From positions 1-51,453 of IMG/VR virus record IMGVR_UViG_3300020195_000035: DNA of 51,453 nt. One strand, given 5' to 3'. Below, in pieces: positions 46,636 to 51,453 of this stretch. Below the pieces are notes generated by a model. That model was given only the letters and a program-made list of their open reading frames with translations. It was not told where the DNA came from and did not search any database. Position numbers and translations under genes: made by a program. This DNA comes from a virus. Position 1 is the stretch's first letter. Each line of letters begins with the position of its first letter.

Positions 46636-47790
46636 TTAAGTGTTGCTGCGTTGAATCGTCATTGTCGTGTTATACGTCGCGTGCACCAGCCCCATGAAGG
46701 CTTGGTTGGCAACAATCGGGCCGGTGCGGGGCGGGTCTTTTTCGTTGCTGCTAATTTTCAGCCGGGGCACCACTATGGTCATAAAATTCACACCATCAAG
46801 ATCATCAAACCGGACAGACAGCGCGATTTCATCCTCATTAAAGAAGTTGTTGAAATCAGCCGCGTCTGCCATGAATGCCGAAATGCTGCCGCTCACGCGG
46901 GCATCCCCTTCAAAAACTTCAGGAGAAAACCGACTGCCAATAACGCCCTGCGTTGTGCGGTTGTTGTTGAGCGTAAATTCCAATGAAGTGCAAGCAGCAT
47001 TTTCAACGGCAGACTTAATGAAGATGCCATCAAACGCCGAAAAAGGAGAAGTGGTTGGCGCAGCCGTTGGCGTACCGAGTGAAGTACCACTCTGCACCCC
47101 AAAGGATAGGCCCAACAAAGTCAACGCACATGTAACCATTTGTTCCGGCGTAGCTGTCACGGTGAGTTGGTTCACGGCCACGCCCCGATAAACTTCGTAC
47201 AGCGGGACATCGGAAAAACGTCGCTCGAATGTGAAAGTTTTAAGCGTTGAGCCAATGTCTAAGCGCTTGCCGGGGTAGACCAATGTACGCCCACCCGCAG
47301 CAGCGACAGTAACTAGAGTAGTTGCCAGCACCGTAATGGTCGTGGTTCCAACTGCCGTGACTACCCACGTTCCATTGTTGGCGGGGTTCGCAAAACTCGC
47401 GGTGCGAATGGTATCGCCTATGCGAAAACCATCCGCCGTAAACGATCCGGCTGACCGCGTGAACAGATTGGGTGAAGTCGCCCCAAAGTCCGGGCCACCC
47501 GCTACGACAACAGCAGCCCACGTTCCACCCATCGCGGCTTCAAGCATGTCATCGTAAGACTGACTGCCAAGTTCAAAACCAACCGTGCCCGTCGCGGAAT
47601 TAAATCCGTGCCGCATATCGGCCACTTGCCGATCTTCCCGCCCCTCGTTCGATTCGAGTGTGTTGATACTTGGATTTATGGAGCGTTGTGTGTTGCGCAA
47701 GCGCTTCATTGTGGGGGCTGCGGGAGTGACGCCCTGTGTCACTTCAGCGACGTAGGAAAGGCCAACTCTTGCGGCAGAAGCTAAAGGCAT
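46636..47790 (-). CDS. Major tail tube protein, 384 aa
   Basis: Beta-rich protein with the start pattern ASAARVGLSYVAEVTQGVTP typical of large siphophage tail-tube proteins. An internal Gly/Thr/Val-rich insert (about residues 110-190) is probably an Ig-like domain. The ATG follows AGGAG; upstream in-frame starts do not. Located between the tail terminator and chaperone genes, as expected. It should not be read as the major capsid protein. Confidence 0.75.
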   Translation of the reverse strand: MPLASAARVGLSYVAEVTQGVTPAAPTMKRLRNTQRSINPSINTLESNEGREDRQVADMRHGFNSATGTVGFELGSQSYDDMLEAAMGGTWAAVVVAGGPDFGATSPNLFTRSAGSFTADGFRIGDTIRTASFANPANNGTWVVTAVGTTTITVLATTLVTVAAAGGRTLVYPGKRLDIGSTLKTFTFERRFSDVPLYEVYRGVAVNQLTVTATPEQMVTCALTLLGLSFGVQSGTSLGTPTAAPTTSPFSAFDGIFIKSAVENAACTSLEFTLNNNRTTQGVIGSRFSPEVFEGDARVSGSISAFMADAADFNNFFNEDEIALSVRFDDLDGVNFMTIVVPRLKISSNEKDPPRTGPIVANQAFMGLVHATYNTTMTIQRSNT

Positions 47791-47798
47791 AACGACTC

Positions 47799-48215
47799 CT
47801 AATTGTTTGCTGACCCGTAAACTCGCCAACTGATTAAGGTTGGCACTATGTACCACGGCTCGTCAATGAACCCTGATACGGTTTCTGCGCGGTCTATTGC
47901 AACCTCTAAAGCCCCCGATTGCAAACTTTGTGGAACCGCGAACTGTTCCTTGATTGCCTTAGCCAGCACGCCCGCAATCTTTGTTCCTTTTCCCGTTGGC
48001 CCGTGTACGGCAAACGTGATGATCCCTGTGGCGCTGACCAGATCGCTCGCTACTTGGCGTTCCCCATCCACCAAAAAGCGCTCACTCACCCACATTGCAT
48101 TATCCGGTGGATTAAATGCCGTGTTTTCATATTTGCGATAAGCGGCAACGGGCAACCCGGCAGTCAATGCAAAATGACTGCGCAGAAGGATTCTGACAGC
48201 TTCAAGATCAATCAT
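47799..48215 (-). CDS. Tail terminator/completion protein, 138 aa
   Basis: Small alpha/beta protein of the size of tail terminators that cap the tail tube. Features: N-terminal helix LEAVRILLRSHFAL, a DAMWVSERFLVDGER-like region, and a Trp-rich C-terminal strand (DEPWYIVPTLISWRVYG). It overlaps the previous stop (ATGA). The assignment depends on synteny: it lies between the HK97 gp10-like gene and the tail tube. Confidence 0.65.
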   Translation of the reverse strand: MIDLEAVRILLRSHFALTAGLPVAAYRKYENTAFNPPDNAMWVSERFLVDGERQVASDLVSATGIITFAVHGPTGKGTKIAGVLAKAIKEQFAVPQSLQSGALEVAIDRAETVSGFIDEPWYIVPTLISWRVYGSANN

Positions 48216-48706
48216 GGAATCCTCGCACCAGCGCCATGCTTATTGATGACATTAACTATGCGCACTAGTTCAGCCTGCATTTCCAAAAACGTCCGGTACA
48301 TGTGCTTGTCGCCCGAACCCCCAACTCGGTTTTCCAGAAAATCCGAATAGTAAATGTTGTTGGTCAAATAGGCGGGCGTCCCGAACTTTGCTCTATCAGC
48401 CACCGCCGCGTTTTCCTTACCCGCATCACGAAAAATGGTTGGAAGTCCGGGCGGGGTTTCAGCTTTGGCAAGAGAGGCGTTGCCCGACACGTCAAACACG
48501 TTGTATTGCGCTTTCAAATCAGGCTTGCCAATGCTTAATCGCCAGTTACCCCGGCTTCTGCCGGTACGCACCCGGTTTTTTATCATCACGCTTTTTAACC
48601 CCGTCAATAACAGGGCGCGCAGAATGATGTCGGGCTTGGCTCTGGTTTTGTTGATGAACGCCGTGATGTCGTTCACAAAAGAATAATTATTGCCTTTCTT
48701 AGCCAC
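48212..48706 (-). CDS. HK97 gp10-like tail completion/neck protein, 164 aa
   Basis: Carries a pattern typical of the gp10-like neck family: an N-terminal helix, VRTGRSRGNWRLSIGKPD in the middle, then AYLTNNIYYSDFLENRVG and a C-terminal helix. The GTG start is preceded by AAGGAG. Together with neighbours it joins head and tail. Confidence 0.7.
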   Translation of the reverse strand: MAKKGNNYSFVNDITAFINKTRAKPDIILRALLLTGLKSVMIKNRVRTGRSRGNWRLSIGKPDLKAQYNVFDVSGNASLAKAETPPGLPTIFRDAGKENAAVADRAKFGTPAYLTNNIYYSDFLENRVGGSGDKHMYRTFLEMQAELVRIVNVINKHGAGARIP

Positions 48707-48711
48707 AACCT

Positions 48712-49077
48712 TTACTCCTTCAAATGCAGCACATAAGCCGCAACTTCATCACCAGAGTAGATTGGATCAGCCCGCACAACTTTGAAATCAAACCCATCAA
48801 ACAAGTATCGGTCTGTTTTTGGATCAGGCTCAATGGCTAAACCAAGTGCCCCGACAATCACCCACGCCGTAGTTCCCAATTGCAACGAAGCCTCTTTGTA
48901 CTGGTAAGTGTAATCAGATGGGGGTGAGGCTCGAACGGTGGTGTTTACCGACGCTGATACGTTATCCCCGGTCACGGGGTCGTAGGTTTCGGTTTCTCTG
49001 AAAATGATACCATCCACGCCCAACGAAGCGAGAACGGACTTGGTGAGTTTGCGAAAAAGGGTATCAAGTGCTGCCAT
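48712..49077 (-). CDS. Head closure / head-tail connector protein, 121 aa
   Basis: Beta-rich small protein with a helical N-terminus and an internal RETETYDPVTGDN hairpin. The size and position between the adaptor and gp10-like genes fit a head-closure (stopper) protein. No diagnostic residues were recognised, so the call is mainly contextual. Confidence 0.55.
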   Translation of the reverse strand: MAALDTLFRKLTKSVLASLGVDGIIFRETETYDPVTGDNVSASVNTTVRASPPSDYTYQYKEASLQLGTTAWVIVGALGLAIEPDPKTDRYLFDGFDFKVVRADPIYSGDEVAAYVLHLKE

Positions 49078-49078
49078 T

Positions 49079-49618
49079 TCAACTTCGCGCGGTTTTTATA
49101 TGACTCAGGGTAAGGCCGCCCCCCATATTAGAAATACCCAAAGATGCCAGCAGCAGCCGCACTCTTTCAGGTATCGCGCTGAGGGCTTGCGCTTCACTAA
49201 ACTTCACCTTCAAAGGCCCGATTACGGCTTCACTAACGATGCGGCCAAGTTCTCGATCAAGCGTTGAGCCTGCAAACGGATCACTGCCAATAAGGACAAT
49301 GGCAAGCTCACAAGTGGCTCTTTTAAGGAGCGTGGGGATTTCATCGTAATCGAATTCTTCGTAGTCGTAAGACATGGCCCCGACACGGGGCCACCGCAAG
49401 GCTTGCTCCACCGTCCGCTTCGTTCCCACAAACGTAAAAGCACTGTCAATCAGAAAGGTGGCTTCAATAAGCGCGCGGGGCTTGGTTGTGGTATCACCAA
49501 CCAAAATGCTAGTCCAAACTTCGGAATTAAGGCGTTCTTCTGAAAAGTAAATGTCTGCCTCAGCTACCGTGACGTAGGAGTTGGCAGTTGCCGATTTTGG
49601 AGTGGCATTAAGGGGCAT
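49079..49618 (-). CDS. Head-tail adaptor (gp6/DnaT-like connector), 179 aa
   Basis: The pattern SYVTVAEADIYFSEERLNSE followed by RALIEATFLIDSA, QALRWPRVGA and RATCELAIVL is typical of the phage connector family often annotated as DnaT-like single-stranded-DNA-binding protein. It docks on the portal. The start follows GAGATAA. It is the first clear connector gene when entering from the right. Confidence 0.75.
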   Translation of the reverse strand: MPLNATPKSATANSYVTVAEADIYFSEERLNSEVWTSILVGDTTTKPRALIEATFLIDSAFTFVGTKRTVEQALRWPRVGAMSYDYEEFDYDEIPTLLKRATCELAIVLIGSDPFAGSTLDRELGRIVSEAVIGPLKVKFSEAQALSAIPERVRLLLASLGISNMGGGLTLSHIKTARS

Positions 49619-49667
49619 ACGGGTTTATCTCAAACAAAGCCCCGGTGCGTCTTACAGCACAGTTGGT

Positions 49668-49865
49668 TTACTTATTTTTGCGATTTGACGTTTTGGCGTC
49701 CTCGTCGCCCTCAACTTCCTCGCCGTTGGTGGAAAGGCGCTTGCGCTTAAGTGCAACCTTTTCGTGAAGATCATCATCGAAATCGGCTTCGTTGATGCGG
49801 ATTTGCTCCCCTGATTCTTTCAGGGTCACAAGAATGGTGGGCACAAGGTCAACATTATCAGGCAT
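49668..49865 (-). CDS. Hypothetical acidic protein, 65 aa
   Basis: Small, charged (many Asp/Glu then Lys/Arg), unknown family. AAGGAG precedes the ATG; an in-frame ATG 27 bases upstream lacks it. Placed between head and connector genes, so a minor head protein is possible. Confidence 0.6.
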   Translation of the reverse strand: MPDNVDLVPTILVTLKESGEQIRINEADFDDDLHEKVALKRKRLSTNGEEVEGDEDAKTSNRKNK

Positions 49866-49926
49866 GGCAGACTCCTTTTCAAAAAATGCCACGAAAATGT
49901 GGCGGTTAAACGATCAAAGTAAAATA

Positions 49927-50292
49927 TCAGGGCGTGGGGCCAACTTCAATATAGCCCACGGCATTAAACCAAACGGCATCCGCCCCCACATTCTGAAAGG
50001 CACCATTTATGCCTTGACTGTTGCACATCGGGATTACGTTACCCCAATAATGCCCTAATGTCGTAGCGGTTGGATTATAGCCTCTGAAAATCTTTCCATC
50101 AGTTCCGCCCGTTGCACCATGCACAACAGCGTTGATTAAAGCACTGGTGGTTGAAGCGATGTTAAGCGAAATGTAAAAAACACGATCCTTCGCCGCAATC
50201 ACAGCAACTTCATTCGTGAGCAAATCACGCCAGACAATTGCGCTTGAAGTAACCCCCGGAATGGATTGAGCCGCATAGATTGCACGTTGCAT
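49927..50292 (-). CDS. Hypothetical structural protein, 121 aa
   Basis: Unknown family; Gly/Ala/Asn rich with alternating hydrophobic strands, suggesting a beta structure, and a hydrophobic FYISLNIASTTSALINAV segment. GGAGAT precedes the chosen ATG. Its composition and its place beside the beta-helix protein suggest a head fibre, decoration or assembly accessory. Confidence 0.55.
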   Translation of the reverse strand: MQRAIYAAQSIPGVTSSAIVWRDLLTNEVAVIAAKDRVFYISLNIASTTSALINAVVHGATGGTDGKIFRGYNPTATTLGHYWGNVIPMCNSQGINGAFQNVGADAVWFNAVGYIEVGPTP

Positions 50293-50334
50293 GAGTGATC
50301 TCCAAACAAAAACAAACGACCGATACAAGAAAGG

Positions 50335-51291
50335 CTACCAAGTACGAGCAGCAGCAGCAATCTTCTTAAATTCTGACGTAAGACTCGTGGCGTTCGGGAA
50401 ACCCAAACTCTTGAATGCCCCACTCTTGCAATTCAAAAGAGCCACTTTAGCACTAGGGCATCCGCCGAACTGTTTGTTGGTTATCGCAACATCTCCACCA
50501 ATCTTGCGCGGGTCACGTTGCGGGAAAGTGATACCTTCCCCGGCAAAATGAGGATCACCCGTCAACATGATGTATCCGCGTGATTTTACGTTTTTGAACA
50601 TTACTGAAGCGTGCGGCATAGCTTTGTAAGGCGCGCCATCATTTCCGCGCGGGTTTAGCCGCCCCACTGAAAAGGAAGTGGATTCAGAATTCTCCAACAC
50701 CATATTGCCGTGGCGCAATTGAATGCCTTCGTTGCCCTGATCGTTATTGGTGTTATCCACCTTGACATTTTTAGCAATGCCAAATGCTCCCATGAATCGC
50801 AATCCGGCCTGCCCACCGTCTTTTCTCCGTGGCCCACCTACGGAACCGAAGCGCACATGAAATCCATCAATGTCCATGTTGCGCACGTCGCCGGGGCGCG
50901 AAGGAACGTACTTCTTGGTGGCGGGGTCAAGTTTCAGCATCCAATTGCCGATGTAGCCACCATACCCAAACAACGGAGCATTAAATACAGCGTTTCTGAT
51001 GAGGCACTTTGTTCCATAGTCACCATGAATAAGCTGGCCCGGCCCCACCAGATTATTTGCATCGTAGATTTCAACTTCACCCCCGGCGAGCACGACCAGC
51101 CTTGACCAATTTGGAACTTTAATTGCCACGTCGGTTAAGTAGAGTTTGAGCTTCCCACCCTTAACCACTTTGAACATGCTAAAATACTTCCCGATTTTAT
51201 CCAGCGCAGAAAGGTCAAGGTAATCCCCCTTCTGATATTTAACGGTTAGGGGTTTGCTGACAATCGTTTCTTTCAAGATCGTGCGTTTCAT
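50335..51291 (-). CDS. Right-handed beta-helix protein, 318 aa
   Basis: Repeating strands with Gly, Asn and stacked hydrophobics (SRLVVLAGGEVEIYDANNLV; AFGIAKNVKVDNTNND; MVLENSESTS) indicate a parallel beta-helix, the fold of many tail spikes and pectate-lyase-like adhesins. No catalytic set can be assigned by eye. AAGGAT precedes the ATG. It lies between a glycine-rich fibre gene and the connector genes, so it may decorate the head or be a spike encoded away from the tail tip. Confidence 0.6.
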   Translation of the reverse strand: MKRTILKETIVSKPLTVKYQKGDYLDLSALDKIGKYFSMFKVVKGGKLKLYLTDVAIKVPNWSRLVVLAGGEVEIYDANNLVGPGQLIHGDYGTKCLIRNAVFNAPLFGYGGYIGNWMLKLDPATKKYVPSRPGDVRNMDIDGFHVRFGSVGGPRRKDGGQAGLRFMGAFGIAKNVKVDNTNNDQGNEGIQLRHGNMVLENSESTSFSVGRLNPRGNDGAPYKAMPHASVMFKNVKSRGYIMLTGDPHFAGEGITFPQRDPRKIGGDVAITNKQFGGCPSAKVALLNCKSGAFKSLGFPNATSLTSEFKKIAAAARTW

Positions 51292-51313
51292 CTGAAAATC
51301 CTTCTGTTAAAGT

Positions 51314-51453
51314 CTAGTTCGGGTAGAACGTAACAATTATTTTTCCTGCACCACCTAAGCCGCCAGCATCCAAACTACCACCACCGCCGCCACCGCCGCC
51401 GGGCGTGGCCCCGTTAAAACCGGGGCCACCGTTCGGGCCGCCCCCACCACCAT
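51314..51453 (-). CDS. Glycine-rich fibre-like protein, 3' end (truncated)
   Basis: Only the last 46 codons are in the window; the start lies beyond the right edge. The residues are mostly Gly with Pro, Asn and Ala, ending GGLGGAGKIIVTFYPN. A Gly-rich stretch closing with a short hydrophobic IIVTFY strand is a common ending of phage fibre or glycine-rich surface proteins. Confidence 0.65.
   Translation of the reverse strand, partial: GGGGGPNGGPGFNGATPGGGGGGGGSLDAGGLGGAGKIIVTFYPN

Noticed and set aside
46636-47790. Major capsid protein
   Set aside because: The N-terminal pattern, the beta-rich insert and the position before the frameshifted chaperone genes fit a tail tube protein.

Overview
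This window is most of a double-stranded DNA tailed-phage genome with a long-tail (siphovirus-like) plan. It carries large and small terminase, a DUF4055 portal, a MuF head protein, scaffold, head-tail connectors, a tail tube, a frameshifted tail chaperone pair, a 914-residue tape measure, DUF2460/DUF2163/NlpC/tail-hub tip genes and a complete replication set. The DUF2460-DUF2163-NlpC-hub order and DUF2793 resemble phages and gene transfer agents of Pseudomonadota, especially Alphaproteobacteria. The host is therefore an inference. No rRNA, complete tRNA, integrase, CRISPR array or insertion sequence was seen.

Layout. (1) 22-6536: an accessory/early region of about fifteen small genes, mostly rightward, with two leftward genes at the left edge. 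It is driven by a repeated promoter family (TTGACA, exactly 15 bp, TATAAT or TAGAAT, then GGGAGCATAAC). It includes a DUF932 protein, a tRNA-like fold at 1633-1685 and several duplication scars. (2) 6369-12853, leftward: small terminase, large terminase split by a 139-residue mini-intein in its Walker A loop, DUF6527, portal, MuF and scaffold, ending at an intrinsic terminator. (3) 12884-33045, leftward: replication, recombination and repair. Genes are Rad50/Mre11-like SbcC-SbcD, a nuclease, RecA, a gp32-like SSB with a repetitive acidic tail, clamp loader, a UDG-like/family A DNA polymerase fusion, sliding clamp, a sigma-like protein, primase, SNF2-type helicase and DnaB-like helicase. (4) 33046-33921: a divergent control region with a 31-bp-period iteron array, a long imperfect hairpin and an operator-like palindrome over a TATAAT. 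It is the best replication-origin candidate. (5) 33922-35748, rightward: five small genes, three of them membrane proteins, perhaps part of a lysis cassette. (6) 35852-51453, leftward: tail tip, tape measure, tail tube, connectors, a beta-helix protein and a truncated glycine-rich protein at the right edge.

How it works together. Region 3 encodes a nearly self-sufficient replisome and recombination machine. Region 2 builds and fills the head; region 6 builds the tail. No major capsid protein and no convincing endolysin are present. Both probably lie beyond the right edge, because the connector/tail operon is entered from there while the scaffold transcript terminates. The most novel items are the 15-bp-spacer promoter family (three copies apparently giving leaderless mRNAs) together with a phage sigma-like protein, the phased iteron array, the anticodon-less tRNA-like element, the intein, a likely ATT start codon and the GGGAAAC frameshift.
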